Of a stretch of 64,000 bases of DNA, positions 37,648 through 48,341 are shown piece after piece (position 1 is the stretch's first letter; the number at the start of each line of letters is the position of its first letter). Made by a program: the position numbers and the translations under genes. This DNA is from Portibacter marinus (GTDB taxonomy: Bacteria > Bacteroidota > Bacteroidia > Chitinophagales > Saprospiraceae): positions 1-64,000 of the forward strand of contig NZ_JAJNKB010000003.1 in the NCBI RefSeq assembly GCF_021533195.1, in the 5' to 3' direction. The notes under the pieces are model-generated. The model was not told where the DNA came from and did no database searches. It saw only the letters and a list, made by a program, of their open reading frames with translations.

Positions 37648-40089
37648 ATGAGAAAGACTAATTACATCATTACAACAATACTACTGCTTGCAGTGTATGT
37701 GGCAGGTGCTCAACCGGGTGCTGATATGCCACCAGCTGAACCAGGTAAGTGTTTTGCCAAGTGCTTGATAGCAGATCAGTATGAAACTGTGACTGAGCAA
37801 GTTCTTGTAAAAGAAGCCTCGCAAAGAGTAACAGTTGTGCCAGCGCAATACGAGACAGCAACAGAACAGGTTTTAAGAAAAGAAGCTGCTACACAATTGA
37901 ATGCGCAGCCTGCTACATTCGAAACAGTTTCAGAGCAAGTTTTGGCCAAGGAGGCCGGCACGACTATTTCCATAAGTCCTGCAACATTCGAAAGTGTGAG
38001 CGAACAAGTACTTACCAAGGAGGCGGGAACTCAACTTTCTGTAACTCCTGCTCAATATGAAACGGTGACTGAGCAAGTGCTCGCTAAGGAAGGTACTGGA
38101 TCTCTACGAGTGATCCCGGCTAAGTTCGAAACAGTGACTGAACAAGTCATGGTAAAAGAAGGATACACTACACTTAAAGTAATACCAGCTCAATTCGAAA
38201 CAGTCACAGAACAAGTATTAAAGCAAGCCGGTTACAGCACCATTGAAATCACACCGGCTCAGTACGAGACCGTTACAGAACAAGTGTTAACTAAAGAAGC
38301 TTCTTCGCAGCTAAAGGTTGTTCCTGCAAAATACGAGACCGTTACAGAGCAAGTTTTGACCAAGGAGGGTTATACTGTACTTACGGCAACACCAGCTCAG
38401 TATGAGACGGTAACAGAACAAGTGTTGGTAAAAGATGCCTATCAGACATTAAAAGTAGTACCGGCAAAGTATGAGACGGTAACAGAACAAGTTTTGATTA
38501 AAGAGGCTTCAAGCAGGATTGAAAGGAAGCCTGCAAGATATGAAACAGTGACTGAACAAATAGAAGTTTCTCCTGCGGATACAAAATGGGTTAAGAAAAA
38601 AGCTGACCCTAGTTGTTTATCTGCAGATCCTGAAGATTGTTTAGTGTGGTGTTTGGTAGAAGTTCCTGCTCAATATAGAACAGTAAGCAAGCAAGTGAGA
38701 CAGCCATGTGAAGATGGCTGGACTGATAACGGTGCTGACTGCATTAGGACTATTGAAGTACCTGCTCAATATGATACAAGATCTTATCAAAAGTTGGTTT
38801 CTCCTGCGACTACTGAAGTAGTAGAGGTACCTGCTGAATACCAAACCAGGTCTTACCAGAGATTAGTTACCCCTGCGTCTACAACTTCTGAGGAAGTTCC
38901 AGCAGAATACGGTACAAGATCTTATCAGAAGTTAGCATCACCTGCAACTACTGAAAGAGTAGAAATTCCTGCTCAATATGGTACAATCTCATATGAAAAA
39001 CTGGTATCACCGGCAACAAGTACAAAGACGGAAGTGCCTGCTCAATATGAAACCAGATCTTACCAAAAGTTGGTGAAAGATGCGACCACTGAATCTGTTA
39101 CTGTTCCAGCCGAATACACTACAAGAACAATCAGACAATTAGCCTCAGATGCTATGGTAGAAGAAGTTCCTTGTGGTAAAACCATGACTTTGGATAACGT
39201 AAATTTCCAAACTGGTTCAGCAGTGCTAACTCAAACATCATATGTTGAAATAGATAAATTGGTGGTTATGTTGGAAGAAGACGGTGACGTCACTGCAATG
39301 CTAGTAGGCCACACTGACAGCCAGGGCGGAACTGAGGCCAATAGAGTGCTTTCAGAAGCCAGAGCGAAAGCGGTATATGATGCCTTGATCGAAAGAGGAA
39401 TAGATGAAGATAGATTGAGTTATGAAGGTAGAGGAGAATCTTCTCCAATCGCGAGCAATGACACGGCTGAAGGTAGAAGACAGAATAGAAGAACTGACTT
39501 CGTCACCTATGGTGGAAGTGAGGAAGTTACAGATTGTAACGAGTATAAAACCAGAACTTATCAGAAACTGGTTACCGACGCTACAGTCAACACGACAGAA
39601 GTTCCTGCTCAATATGAAACAAGAACTTATCAGAAACTGGTGAATGATGCCACAGCTAATACCACTGAAGTTCCTGCTGAGTATACTACAAGATCATATC
39701 AAAAATTAGCCAATCAAGCGGCTACCAATACTGATGAAATGGAAGCTCAATATGAAACCAGATCTTACCAAAGATTGGTATCCCCGGCTTCGACTCAAAC
39801 TACTGAAATTCCTGCTGAATACAAGACAGTGTCTAGAAGACAGTTGGTAAAAAAAGGTGGATTCACAGAATGGAGAGAAATCGTTTGTGAAAGCGATATG
39901 ACTTCTGATTTGGTCAGAAAAGTACAAAATGCTTTAATAGCAAGAGGTTATGATCTGGGGCCAGCTGGTGCTGATAATCAGATGGGACCATCTACTAAGG
40001 CTGCTTTGATTAAGTTTCAGAGAGAAAACAATTTACCAATAGGTAATCTTGATTATGAAACATTGGAAGCACTTGAAATAGAGCAATAA
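37648..40089 (+). CDS. Envelope protein with 23-residue repeat stalk, embedded OmpA domain and C-terminal peptidoglycan-binding domain
   Basis: 813 residues. Signal peptide about 1-21 (IITTILLLAVYVAGAQ). From residue 45, eleven clean 23-residue repeats of the type YETVTEQVLVKEASQRVTVV-PAQ are followed by two irregular ones with Cys pairs. Then come repeats of the related type YETRSYQKLVSPATTxxxEVPAE. At residues 509-622 an OmpA-like domain is inserted (NFQTGSAVLT, GHTDSQGGTEANRVLSEARA, GRRQNRRTDF) with the Asp and Arg that bind diaminopimelate in the family. After it the 23-residue repeats resume (four, plus one divergent). The protein closes with a PG_binding_1-like domain (about 745-813; VQNALIARGYDLGPAG, GPSTKAALIKFQRENNL). 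Two separate wall-binding modules suggest a periplasmic tether or stalk. Function is inferred; no named family is known to me. Confidence 0.9.
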   Translation: MRKTNYIITTILLLAVYVAGAQPGADMPPAEPGKCFAKCLIADQYETVTEQVLVKEASQRVTVVPAQYETATEQVLRKEAATQLNAQPATFETVSEQVLAKEAGTTISISPATFESVSEQVLTKEAGTQLSVTPAQYETVTEQVLAKEGTGSLRVIPAKFETVTEQVMVKEGYTTLKVIPAQFETVTEQVLKQAGYSTIEITPAQYETVTEQVLTKEASSQLKVVPAKYETVTEQVLTKEGYTVLTATPAQYETVTEQVLVKDAYQTLKVVPAKYETVTEQVLIKEASSRIERKPARYETVTEQIEVSPADTKWVKKKADPSCLSADPEDCLVWCLVEVPAQYRTVSKQVRQPCEDGWTDNGADCIRTIEVPAQYDTRSYQKLVSPATTEVVEVPAEYQTRSYQRLVTPASTTSEEVPAEYGTRSYQKLASPATTERVEIPAQYGTISYEKLVSPATSTKTEVPAQYETRSYQKLVKDATTESVTVPAEYTTRTIRQLASDAMVEEVPCGKTMTLDNVNFQTGSAVLTQTSYVEIDKLVVMLEEDGDVTAMLVGHTDSQGGTEANRVLSEARAKAVYDALIERGIDEDRLSYEGRGESSPIASNDTAEGRRQNRRTDFVTYGGSEEVTDCNEYKTRTYQKLVTDATVNTTEVPAQYETRTYQKLVNDATANTTEVPAEYTTRSYQKLANQAATNTDEMEAQYETRSYQRLVSPASTQTTEIPAEYKTVSRRQLVKKGGFTEWREIVCESDMTSDLVRKVQNALIARGYDLGPAGADNQMGPSTKAALIKFQRENNLPIGNLDYETLEALEIEQ
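37780..38560 (+). repeat. 69-bp tandem repeats, YETVTEQV type
   Basis: Eleven uninterrupted 23-codon units begin at 37780, each starting (Y/F)E(T/S)V(T/S)EQV and closing with P-A-(Q/K/T/R). A twelfth partial copy (YETVTEQIEVSPAD) follows. Related 23-codon units of the YxTRSYQKL type continue at about 38768-39170 and again, beyond the OmpA domain, at about 39541-39840. Confidence 0.9.
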
Positions 40090-40110
40090 AATTTTTAAGT
40101 AAATAATAAG

Positions 40111-40143
40111 AAAGGTTGCCTCCGAAAGAGGTGACCTTTTTTT
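40111..40143 (+). terminator. Rho-independent terminator after the OmpA/repeat gene
   Basis: Stem AAGGTTGCCTC / GAGGTGACCTT (with two G-U pairs in RNA) around a CGAAA loop, followed by seven T. It lies 22 bases after the stop codon. Confidence 0.8.
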
Positions 40144-40276
40144 ATGTATACAAGTCTTTTATTTCACTTATTTGATGATGTGACTTTTCTCTATATTTTA
40201 CCATTTAGCTTGAACAGCTTGCGAAACTTTTCGTTTTTACCGAGCAAGTATTTCTGCTATCTCCTCAAACATTTAT

Positions 40277-40284
40277 TACATTTG
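40277..40284 (+). promoter_or_regulatory. Probable -7 box (TACATTTG) for glyA
   Basis: TACATTTG fits TAnnTTTG exactly. A TTTC at 40251-40254 stands 22 bases upstream as a plausible -33 box. The glyA ATG follows 25 bases downstream. Confidence 0.5.
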
Positions 40285-40309
40285 CGTTTTTCTAATATAA
40301 ACCGACCAC

Positions 40310-41572
40310 ATGGCAGATAAAGTATTCGAACTGATTGGGCAGGAATTACAGCGACAAAGAGAAGGTGTCGAATTGATTGCTTCCGAAAATTTCACTTCTG
40401 CAAATGTTCTCAAAGCCATGGGAACATGCCTTACCAATAAATATGCAGAAGGATATCCCGGCAAAAGATATTATGGTGGATGTGAGGTAGTGGATGAGAT
40501 AGAAAATCTTGCCATTGATCGTCTTAAAGAATTATTCGGGGCTGAGTATGCTAACGTCCAACCACATTCCGGTGCCCAGGCCAATGCGGCCATCTTTCTG
40601 GCTTGTTTAGAAGCAGGGGATAAAATTCTTGGTTTCGATCTTAGTCACGGAGGACATCTTTCTCATGGTTCGCCTGTTAATTTCTCTGGTAAAGTTTATC
40701 AGCCATTCTTTTACGGCGTAGAAAAAGACTCCGGTTTGATCAATATGGATAAAGTCGAAGCCACAGCAAAGAAAGAGAAGCCCAAACTAATCATCTGTGG
40801 AGCCTCAGCCTATGCTCGTGATTGGGATTACGAAAGATTTCGGGAAATTGCTGATGAAGTAGGCGCTCTGCTATTAGCAGACATTGCTCATCCAGCTGGT
40901 TTGATAGCAGGCCAACATTTAAACGATCCATTGCCATATTGCCACATCATAAGCTCCACTACTCACAAAACATTGAGGGGACCAAGGGGAGGTATTATTA
41001 TGCTTGGTAATAATTTTGATAATCCGTGGGGCAGAACAACGAAAAAAGGAACGGTCATCAAGATGTCGTCCATTCTAAACAGCGGTGTATTTCCAGGTAT
41101 GCAGGGCGGGCCTTTAGAGCATGTCATTGCAGCTAAAGCGGTGGCATTTAAGGAAGCTTTGGAGCCTTCCTTTAAAAAATATGGTCAACAAGTAATCAGT
41201 AATGCACAAGCCATGGCCAAAGCGTTTATAAAGAAAGGTTATAATCTTATCTCAGATGGCACAGACAATCATCTGATGCTCATAGACCTGAGGTCTAAAG
41301 AAGTTACTGGTAAAGCGGCTGAACAAGCTTTAGTGAAGGCAGATATTACCGTGAACAAAAACATGGTTCCTTTCGATGATAAAAGTCCCTTTGTAACGTC
41401 GGGAATTAGAATCGGAACTGCTGCCATAACCACTAGAGGCTTTAAGGAAGCTGATTGTGAGAAAACGGTGGAATGGATCGATCAAATCATTTCCGATATC
41501 AATAATGAAGAAGTTCAGCGGGAAGTTAAAAAAGAGATCAACCGATATATGGCTGATTTCCCCCTCTATTAG
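40310..41572 (+). CDS. glyA: Serine hydroxymethyltransferase
   Basis: 420 residues, the standard bacterial length. It interconverts serine and glycine with tetrahydrofolate, using pyridoxal phosphate, in the cytosol. Visible motifs are IASENFTS (about 23-30), [27 protein letters not shown], and the PLP-lysine motif [13 protein letters not shown] (Lys near 229). The C-terminal part includes [14 protein letters not shown]. It stands alone between a terminator upstream and convergent truA downstream. Confidence 0.97.
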   Translation: MADKVFELIGQELQRQREGVELIASENFTSANVLKAMGTCLTNKYAEGYPGKRYYGGCEVVDEIENLAIDRLKELFGAEYANVQPHSGAQANAAIFLACLEAGDKILGFDLSHGGHLSHGSPVNFSGKVYQPFFYGVEKDSGLINMDKVEATAKKEKPKLIICGASAYARDWDYERFREIADEVGALLLADIAHPAGLIAGQHLNDPLPYCHIISSTTHKTLRGPRGGIIMLGNNFDNPWGRTTKKGTVIKMSSILNSGVFPGMQGGPLEHVIAAKAVAFKEALEPSFKKYGQQVISNAQAMAKAFIKKGYNLISDGTDNHLMLIDLRSKEVTGKAAEQALVKADITVNKNMVPFDDKSPFVTSGIRIGTAAITTRGFKEADCEKTVEWIDQIISDINNEEVQREVKKEINRYMADFPLY

Positions 41573-41580
41573 CATAAGAT

Positions 41581-41605
41581 ATTTGTCCTAAAAAAATGGA
41601 CAAAT
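41581..41605. terminator. Hairpin between convergent glyA and truA
   Basis: ATTTGTCC (41581-41588) pairs with GGACAAAT (41598-41605) around an A-rich nine-base loop. There is no long T-tract on the plus side, so efficiency is uncertain. Confidence 0.4.
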
Positions 41606-41613
41606 GTCCAGAA

Positions 41614-42372
41614 TTAACTTTTTTGGGCTAAAACTGTGCTGGGGTATTCAATTCTACTGAGAAACAAACCAGAAGCAGGAACACTTAGATCCATTTCAAG
41701 TCGCTCTTTTGCTTCCAGGGCTATCTTTACATCAGACAGTTCTATTTTGCCTAAGGCAACATTGACACAGCAGCCTACCATTAACCTTACCATTCCACGT
41801 AGAAATCGATCTGCAGTGACATGGAATGTCATGCTTATTTCATTGATTTCCCATTCACTTCGTACCAGTTGACAGAGCTTGGTTTTCACATCTGTATTGC
41901 TTTTGCAAAAGGTGTTAAAATCTCGATACATTAAAAACGAAGAAGCCGTCTGGTTTAAAAGGTCCAGATCAGCTTGAAATAGTTTGGGATGATGATAGGA
42001 TAACTCGTAATTAAAGGGATTTTTGTACTTGTGGATGTGGTATTCATAGGATCTTTTTTCTGCATCAAAGCGCGCATGTGCATCAGATTTGACCTCTACC
42101 ATTTTTAGAATAGAGATGGAATGGGGTAGCATCCTATTCAATTTAAAAGTCAGTGTATCAGTGTCTTCCACATCGCCATCAAAATGAAATACATAATCTG
42201 AAGCATGGACCCCGGCGTCGGTTCGCCCACATCCGACTATGGCCGTAGATTTACGCAGCACTTTTTCAAGCTGAGACTCAATTTCATCCTGAATTGTATT
42301 TGCATTGGGTTGTGATTGCCAACCCGAAAACTCAGTACCCTTATATTGAATCTTTACAAAAAATCGCTTCAT
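41614..42372 (-). CDS. truA: tRNA pseudouridine synthase A
   Basis: 252 residues from the ATG at 42372; a TTG two codons upstream is in frame but less likely. The enzyme makes pseudouridine at positions 38-40 of tRNA anticodon arms. The catalytic motif GCGRTDAGVHA with its Asp (near 52), the N-terminal YKGTEFSGWQSQPN and the C-terminal FLRGMVRLMVG are as in the family. It lies 17 bases downstream of clpX on the same strand and may be the last gene of that unit. Confidence 0.95.
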   Translation of the reverse strand: MKRFFVKIQYKGTEFSGWQSQPNANTIQDEIESQLEKVLRKSTAIVGCGRTDAGVHASDYVFHFDGDVEDTDTLTFKLNRMLPHSISILKMVEVKSDAHARFDAEKRSYEYHIHKYKNPFNYELSYHHPKLFQADLDLLNQTASSFLMYRDFNTFCKSNTDVKTKLCQLVRSEWEINEISMTFHVTADRFLRGMVRLMVGCCVNVALGKIELSDVKIALEAKERLEMDLSVPASGLFLSRIEYPSTVLAQKS

Positions 42373-42389
42373 CAGCAAAAAATAGGCAT

Positions 42390-43637
42390 TTATGCCGCTT
42401 TAAGCTTATTTAACTTTGACTTAGAAACTTTAGATTCTGCATAGTCATGATTCACCACAAATTCAGTCACTTCTCCTTTTTGAGATGGTAACTCAAACAT
42501 GGCGTCTGTCAGAATAGCTTCACAAATCGAGCGCAAGCCCCTTGCACCTAATTCAAATTCAAGTGCTTTATCTGCAATATACTCAAGTGCATTTTTAGTA
42601 AACTTCAGCTTGATCCCTTCCAGTTCGAACAACTTGGTATATTGTTTTATCAAGGCATTCTTGGGCTCTTGCATGATTCTGATCAAGGTTTCTTTGTCCA
42701 ATGGTTTCAAGTAAGTTAATACGGGTAATCGCCCAATTAATTCAGGTATCAATCCGTAAGCTTTTAGATCACTATGGTTCACATATTCCAACAGTTCATG
42801 TTGGTCTATTCTTTCATTATCTGCATTATTAAAGCCGATTACCTGTGTATTCAATCTTCGCGCAATATGTCGCTCAATTTTACTGAAAGCTCCTCCACAA
42901 ATAAATAGAATGTCCTTGGTGTTGACCTTTATCATCTTCTGTTCAGGATGCTTTCTTCCTCCTTGTGGTGGAACATTGACTTCCGTGCCCTCCAGCATTT
43001 TCAACATCGCTTGTTGAACACCCTCACCAGAAACATCTCTTGTAATTGAAGGGTTATCACTTTTTCTTGCAATCTTATCTATTTCATCAATATACACGAT
43101 GCCTTTTTCAGCTGCTTCCACGTCAAAATCGCAATTTTGTAAGAGTCTGCTGAGCATAGATTCAACATCCTCACCAACATAGCCAGCTTCTGTAAAAACA
43201 GTTGCATCCACGATGGCAAAAGGCACATCTAAGAAGCGAGCTATGGTTTTGGCCAGTAGCGTCTTGCCAGTACCCGTCTGTCCCACAAATAAAATATTGG
43301 ATTTTTCGACTTCCACATCGTCTACCACTTTTTGATTGAGTCGTTTATAATGATTATAAACTGCAACACTTAGATATCTTTTAGCTTCAGATTGCCCGAT
43401 AATATAATGATCAAGATAATTCTTGATCTGTATCGGCGTAACATTTTCAGGGAGGTTGAAGGCTTGAGTAGATTTACTCTTTTTCTTGCCTCCACCTAAT
43501 TCATCCTTGATCATTTCATGAGCCTGCTCAACACAAACTTCACAGATGTGACCCTCTAATCCAGCAATTAAGATTAAGGCATCACTTTTATCTCTTCCAC
43601 AAAATGAACACTTATAATTATCTCCCTGAGCTTTCAT
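42390..43637 (-). CDS. clpX: ATP-dependent Clp protease ATP-binding subunit ClpX
   Basis: 415 residues. The N-terminal zinc-binding domain has C10, C13, C32 and C35. The AAA+ module shows Walker [12 protein letters not shown], Walker [12 protein letters not shown], the pore/substrate loop region, and sensor-2 [12 protein letters not shown]. The IGF docking tripeptide for ClpP is present in [11 protein letters not shown]. ClpX unfolds tagged substrates and feeds ClpP, encoded 12 bases upstream in the same operon. Confidence 0.97.
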   Translation of the reverse strand: MKAQGDNYKCSFCGRDKSDALILIAGLEGHICEVCVEQAHEMIKDELGGGKKKSKSTQAFNLPENVTPIQIKNYLDHYIIGQSEAKRYLSVAVYNHYKRLNQKVVDDVEVEKSNILFVGQTGTGKTLLAKTIARFLDVPFAIVDATVFTEAGYVGEDVESMLSRLLQNCDFDVEAAEKGIVYIDEIDKIARKSDNPSITRDVSGEGVQQAMLKMLEGTEVNVPPQGGRKHPEQKMIKVNTKDILFICGGAFSKIERHIARRLNTQVIGFNNADNERIDQHELLEYVNHSDLKAYGLIPELIGRLPVLTYLKPLDKETLIRIMQEPKNALIKQYTKLFELEGIKLKFTKNALEYIADKALEFELGARGLRSICEAILTDAMFELPSQKGEVTEFVVNHDYAESKVSKSKLNKLKAA

Positions 43638-43649
43638 TACTTTCTATTT

Positions 43650-44351
43650 TTAAGAATCCTTTTGTTGATCTTTTGATCTATCCAAAACCTCATCTACAAG
43701 ACCATATTCTTTAGCCTCTTTTGCAGTCATCCAATTATCTCTGTCACTGTCTTTCTCTATATCTTCAAACGTTTTTCCTGAGTGTGATGCCAAAATATTG
43801 TAAAGCTCTTCTCTCAGGTCTTTGATCAGATTGTAAGAAATCTCCATATCAGAGAACTGCCCTTGCATACCTCCGGAAGGTTGATGTATCATCACCCTTG
43901 CATGAGGAAGACAAGTTCTTTTTCCTTTAGTTCCCGCTGTTAAAAGAACGGCACCCATAGAAGCTGCCAGTCCGGTGCAAATGGTTCCTACATCAGGGGA
44001 AACGTACTGCATGGTATCATATATACCCATTCCTGCTATCACTGATCCACCCGGGCTGTTAATAAACATCTGTATATCTCTCTTTGGGTCAGTAGATTCC
44101 AGAAACAACAACTGCGCTTGTATAACATTGGCCACATAATCATTGACAGGTACACCCATGAAAATAATTCTGTCCATCATCAAACGTGAGAAGACATCCA
44201 TTCCCACAATGTTCATCTGTCGCTCTTCAATCACTTGTGGCGTAAAACCATGAATGTTAGGCACTGAAGTATTCATATATTTCTCTACATGCATGCCGCT
44301 CAAACCAAGATGCTTGGTAGCATACTTCAAAAATTCATTCTTATCATACAT
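43650..44351 (-). CDS. clpP: ATP-dependent Clp protease proteolytic subunit ClpP
   Basis: 233 residues. The serine-protease triad is visible: Ser in GLAASMGAVLL, His in HARVMIHQPSGG, and Asp in the SDRDNWMTAKEA segment. FINSPGGSVIAGMGIYD is the conserved handle region. The N-terminus is about 30 residues longer than in E. coli, which is usual for processed or Bacteroidota ClpP. It is preceded by tig and followed by clpX, the classic order. Confidence 0.97.
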   Translation of the reverse strand: MYDKNEFLKYATKHLGLSGMHVEKYMNTSVPNIHGFTPQVIEERQMNIVGMDVFSRLMMDRIIFMGVPVNDYVANVIQAQLLFLESTDPKRDIQMFINSPGGSVIAGMGIYDTMQYVSPDVGTICTGLAASMGAVLLTAGTKGKRTCLPHARVMIHQPSGGMQGQFSDMEISYNLIKDLREELYNILASHSGKTFEDIEKDSDRDNWMTAKEAKEYGLVDEVLDRSKDQQKDS

Positions 44352-44415
44352 ACTTTTTACTTTTAGTTGTCAATTATAACACCAAGATGCCAATATTGAT
44401 CAAAAATAACCCTTT

Positions 44416-45780
44416 TTATGCAGCTTCCTCGTTTAATTTTTTGACAAGCTCTTTGAATTCCTCGAGAGATATAGGGTTTTCAACGATATTCATATCTTCT
44501 GAAATGGCTTCGAATAACTTTTCTGCTTTCTCTTCATCATATACCTGACGAAACTGCTCCTGATTCTTCATCATCGAATCTGCCATTTGATCCAGATCTA
44601 TGCCTTGTGGGTTACCTCCAAAGTAGGCTGAAATTCTTCGCTTGAATCCTTCTCTTATATCTTCCGGTAAAACCTGAATGTCATATTTTTCTTCCAGTTT
44701 ACTCTTGATTAAGTTCCATCGTAGATTTTGTGAAAAAGCTTCGAATTCATCCTCTATAATTTCATCCGTGGCCTTTTCATTGCTCATCTTGATCCATCGC
44801 TTAAGAAAATCTTCAGGAAGATCTATTTCATTAGCTTCCATAAGGTGATCCATGATGTTTTTGTACAGTAAATTCTTAGTCTGGGTTTTGTAGTGATTCT
44901 CTATGCTTTCTCTGATGTTCTTTCGAATTTCCTCTTCAGAGGTCTCAGCATTTTCCTTGCCGGTATATTTATCAAAAAACTCCTGATTCATTTCTGCTGG
45001 AGCTATTCTGGACACTTTGTCAATGGTGCCTTGAAACATATCGCCAATTTCCTTTTCTTCCTCTTCATCCAGATTAAGTAAATACTTATTTACATGCTTT
45101 TCATCTTTGTCCTTCTCAAAGTCTCTGATGTTAAATGTAAACTGATCACTCTTTTTAAGTTTCAGAATTTCTTCCTTCTTTTCATCTACAACATCTCTTA
45201 CCAATACCTGAAAACCAGTCTCCCAACCTTTCTTTTTCACCTTTCCATCTTCTAACTCTACAGCACTTATGGTAATCAGATCGTTTTCTTCAATGTCTTC
45301 TTCAGGAAAAATCTCCGTACCATGCCTCTTACGTGCAAGGTCCAGTTCCTCTGTTACAATTTCTTCAGGCACTTCCACCACCTTTCTTTCCACACCATCT
45401 TCCATCCCCTGCACTTCAAATTGAGGAGCCAACCCCAAGTCGAAATGAAACTCATAGGTCGGCAACTCCTTTACGTTGAAATCAACTTCGGGAGAATCTT
45501 CAGAAGGAATAGGTTGACCTAATGTTTCCAGTTTCTCATCAGTGATAAAATTGTTGAGTGTCTCACTCAACATGTTGTTGATGGTTTCAGCCAGGATAGA
45601 CTTCCCATACATTTTCTTTATAGTAGAAATCGGAGTCTTACCTTTGCGAAAACCCTTGAGTTGTGCCTTTCCCCGATATTTATTTAATTCCTTATTAAAC
45701 TGGTCTTTATAATCAGCAGGCTCAATAGTGATATGAAGAGATGCATTCAGCGCATCAATTTCATTTTTTGTTACATTCAT
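44416..45780 (-). CDS. tig: Trigger factor, ribosome-associated chaperone
   Basis: 454 residues. The N-terminal ribosome-binding signature GFRKGKTP is at residues 43-50. The middle FKBP-like region is divergent (ENDLITISAVELEDG, GMFQGTI-like segment), which is common in Bacteroidota. The C-terminal helical arms follow. It binds nascent chains at the ribosome exit. It heads the tig-clpP-clpX series; 55 bases separate it from the upstream tRNA-Leu on the same strand. Confidence 0.93.
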   Translation of the reverse strand: MNVTKNEIDALNASLHITIEPADYKDQFNKELNKYRGKAQLKGFRKGKTPISTIKKMYGKSILAETINNMLSETLNNFITDEKLETLGQPIPSEDSPEVDFNVKELPTYEFHFDLGLAPQFEVQGMEDGVERKVVEVPEEIVTEELDLARKRHGTEIFPEEDIEENDLITISAVELEDGKVKKKGWETGFQVLVRDVVDEKKEEILKLKKSDQFTFNIRDFEKDKDEKHVNKYLLNLDEEEEKEIGDMFQGTIDKVSRIAPAEMNQEFFDKYTGKENAETSEEEIRKNIRESIENHYKTQTKNLLYKNIMDHLMEANEIDLPEDFLKRWIKMSNEKATDEIIEDEFEAFSQNLRWNLIKSKLEEKYDIQVLPEDIREGFKRRISAYFGGNPQGIDLDQMADSMMKNQEQFRQVYDEEKAEKLFEAISEDMNIVENPISLEEFKELVKKLNEEAA

Positions 45781-45835
45781 AATTTAGCAAAAATTAAGTG
45801 GCAAGATGATTGCCTAGAAAGTGTATTAAAAGAAG

Positions 45836-45917
45836 TGCGGGTGGAGGGAGTCGAACCCCCACGCCTCGCGGCACTAGATCCTAAGTCTAGCATGTCTACC
45901 AATTCCATCACACCCGC
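45836..45917 (-). tRNA. tRNA-Leu (anticodon TAG)
   Basis: 82 bases, read on the minus strand. The acceptor stem GCGGGTG pairs with CACCCGC; the anticodon stem CTAGA/TCTAG encloses loop CTTAGGA with anticodon TAG. There is a short class-II variable arm and a T arm with GGTTCGACTCC. The 3' CCA is not encoded. The TAG anticodon reads CUN leucine codons. Confidence 0.95.
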
Positions 45918-46109
45918 ATATATTCAGGGCTTACACCCTTACTTTTTCAAAATTCTCAGCAACATTATTGCTAAGGGATTGCAAAGATAATATCTTTTTT
46001 AAAATTTCAATGCCTCTGGTATGGTTTTGAAAAAAATTCTCAATCGGTAAAGGAATTTCTCCCTGCTTATTACTGTTAATAACCTATATTCGGTCAAGAT
46101 ATTTAATCC

Positions 46110-48341
46110 ATGGGCACAGCTGTAGCCATCAACGAAACAGAATACAAGCAAATCAGGAAAGCTTTTAATAAGCTTAGGAGGTCCGTCATGTCTTCACTCA
46201 ACGATGAAGATAAAGTGCATCTTGACAAAGCTTATAAACTTGCCGTTTCTGCCCATGCAGATCAAAGAAGAAAGTCAGGTGAACCTTATGTTCTACACCC
46301 CATTGAGGTTGCCAGAATATGTGCAGAGGAAATTGGCCTCGGTCCCACAGCTGTTGTCAGCGCACTTTTACATGATGTGGTGGAGGATACCCCTGTAACC
46401 ATTGAGGAAATCGAAGAAATGTTTGGCCCAAAGATCAGGACCATCGTGGATGGACTTACCAAATTGGATGGATTGTATAACGTCGAAAGTCCTCAGGCAG
46501 AAAACTTCAAGAAAGTCTTGAGTACCCTCGTCGAAGATGTTAGGGTCGTGTTGATCAAGATGGCTGACCGAATTCACAACCTTCGTACCATCGGATCGAT
46601 GCCACACCACAAACAATTGAAGATCGCAGCTGAAACGAATTTTATATATGCCCCATTGGCACACAGATTGGGCCTATATAATGTCAAAACTGAATTTCAA
46701 GATCTTTGTCTTCGAATTACTGAGCCTGAACTATATGCTAACATTGAGAAGGAGCTAGTGGACTCCAAGCGGGAAAGGCAAAGATATATCAATGAATTTG
46801 TTAAGCCTCTTAAACCCAAGTTTGATCAAAAAGACTTTTCTTATAGGATCACCGGTAGAATTAAATCGATTTCTTCCATTGCCAATAAGATTAAAAACAA
46901 GAAAGTACCCTTAAAAGAGATTTATGACATTTTTGCTGTTAGGGTGATTGTAGACACGGAACAAGAAAAAGAGAAGAGTGCATGTTGGCAGATATATTCT
47001 GAAATTACTGACGTGTATCTGCCCATACCAGAGCGTCTCAAAGACTGGGTGACTACACCTAAGAGCAATGGCTATGAGTCACTGCATACCACTGTTATAG
47101 GGCCAAAAGGAAGATTTGTGGAAGTGCAGATCAGGTCAGAACGAATGGATGAAATAGCAGAGAGAGGGTTTGCAGCCCATTGGAAATACAAGGGAGTTAA
47201 GGATTCAAATTCTGTCTACGACCAATGGCTGGATGGTGTCCGACATTTACTCGATACGTCCGGACATACAGCTCTCGAATTCATTAACGATTTTAAGACC
47301 AATCTTTTTGCTGAGGAAATCTATGCTTTTACACCGAAAGGGGATATGAGAATTCTACCAAAGGGCGCAACGGCTTTAGATTTTGCTTTCGACATCCACA
47401 CAGATATCGGTTACCACGCGACTGCCATCAAGGTAAACAATAAGTTGGTTCCCATGGGCTACCGTTTGTCGAATGGCGATCAGGTGTCTGTTACCACAAA
47501 TAAGAACCAAAAGCCTAATGAAAACTGGCTAAAAATGGTTGTTACCGGTAAAGCCCGGTCAAAGATTAGGTCTTCCATGAAGGAAGAGCGCAGGAAGAGG
47601 GGTGAATTGGGTAAAGAGACACTGATGCGCAAGTTGAAAAACATGAAGGCTGATTTTGAATTGAATATAGACATGCTGGTGAAGCACTTTGGATACGTGA
47701 GCAGGCCGGATTTGTATTATGGGATTTTTAATGAAGAGATCAATCTTGCCGAGCTAAAATCATTTGATGTTCATGGTCAGAAACTTATACCAAAACAACA
47801 GGAAGAAGAGCCTGTTTCTGAACAACTGGAGAATGTTCCTAAAAAGAGACCAAGGAAGTTTGATGAACACAAGCAAAAGATTCTAATCAATGGAGAACCT
47901 GCAGACATGTACAAGTATTCTCTTTCTAGTTGCTGCAATCCGGTACAAGGTGATGATATATTTGCATTTCTAAGTGCTACCGGTGGAATGAAAATTCATC
48001 GAACCAATTGTCCTAATGCGACCCATTTGTTGGCAAATTATGGTTACAGGGTCATGAAAGCCGAATGGTCAGGGGGATCGACCAGTAACTTCGTTGTCGA
48101 TCTGATTGTAACAGGTGTGGACTCAGGTCCTGGGGTGATTCAAAAGATTACGGAACAAATATCTTCTTTTCTCGGTTTAAATATAAGATCATTCTCCATG
48201 GAAGGAGCTGAAGGCTATTTTGAAGGAAAAGTTGGATTATTTGTAGCAAATACCAATCAACTCAATCAAGCGGTCAGATCATTAGAGCAACTTGAAGGTG
48301 TTTCAAGTGTTACACGATTAGATAAGTCACATAATTCATGA
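46110..48341 (+). CDS. Bifunctional (p)ppGpp synthetase/hydrolase (RelA/SpoT family)
   Basis: 743 residues. The hydrolase HD domain has HPIEVARI and H88-D89 in HDVVEDTP, so hydrolase activity is expected. The synthetase domain has [13 protein letters not shown] and [19 protein letters not shown] domain ([20 protein letters not shown]) and a C-terminal zinc-finger/ACT region ([19 protein letters not shown]) follow. A single long RSH of this layout is the usual Bacteroidota stringent-response enzyme. The last bases overlap the start of the Fur-family gene by ATGA. Confidence 0.95.
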   Translation: MGTAVAINETEYKQIRKAFNKLRRSVMSSLNDEDKVHLDKAYKLAVSAHADQRRKSGEPYVLHPIEVARICAEEIGLGPTAVVSALLHDVVEDTPVTIEEIEEMFGPKIRTIVDGLTKLDGLYNVESPQAENFKKVLSTLVEDVRVVLIKMADRIHNLRTIGSMPHHKQLKIAAETNFIYAPLAHRLGLYNVKTEFQDLCLRITEPELYANIEKELVDSKRERQRYINEFVKPLKPKFDQKDFSYRITGRIKSISSIANKIKNKKVPLKEIYDIFAVRVIVDTEQEKEKSACWQIYSEITDVYLPIPERLKDWVTTPKSNGYESLHTTVIGPKGRFVEVQIRSERMDEIAERGFAAHWKYKGVKDSNSVYDQWLDGVRHLLDTSGHTALEFINDFKTNLFAEEIYAFTPKGDMRILPKGATALDFAFDIHTDIGYHATAIKVNNKLVPMGYRLSNGDQVSVTTNKNQKPNENWLKMVVTGKARSKIRSSMKEERRKRGELGKETLMRKLKNMKADFELNIDMLVKHFGYVSRPDLYYGIFNEEINLAELKSFDVHGQKLIPKQQEEEPVSEQLENVPKKRPRKFDEHKQKILINGEPADMYKYSLSSCCNPVQGDDIFAFLSATGGMKIHRTNCPNATHLLANYGYRVMKAEWSGGSTSNFVVDLIVTGVDSGPGVIQKITEQISSFLGLNIRSFSMEGAEGYFEGKVGLFVANTNQLNQAVRSLEQLEGVSSVTRLDKSHNS

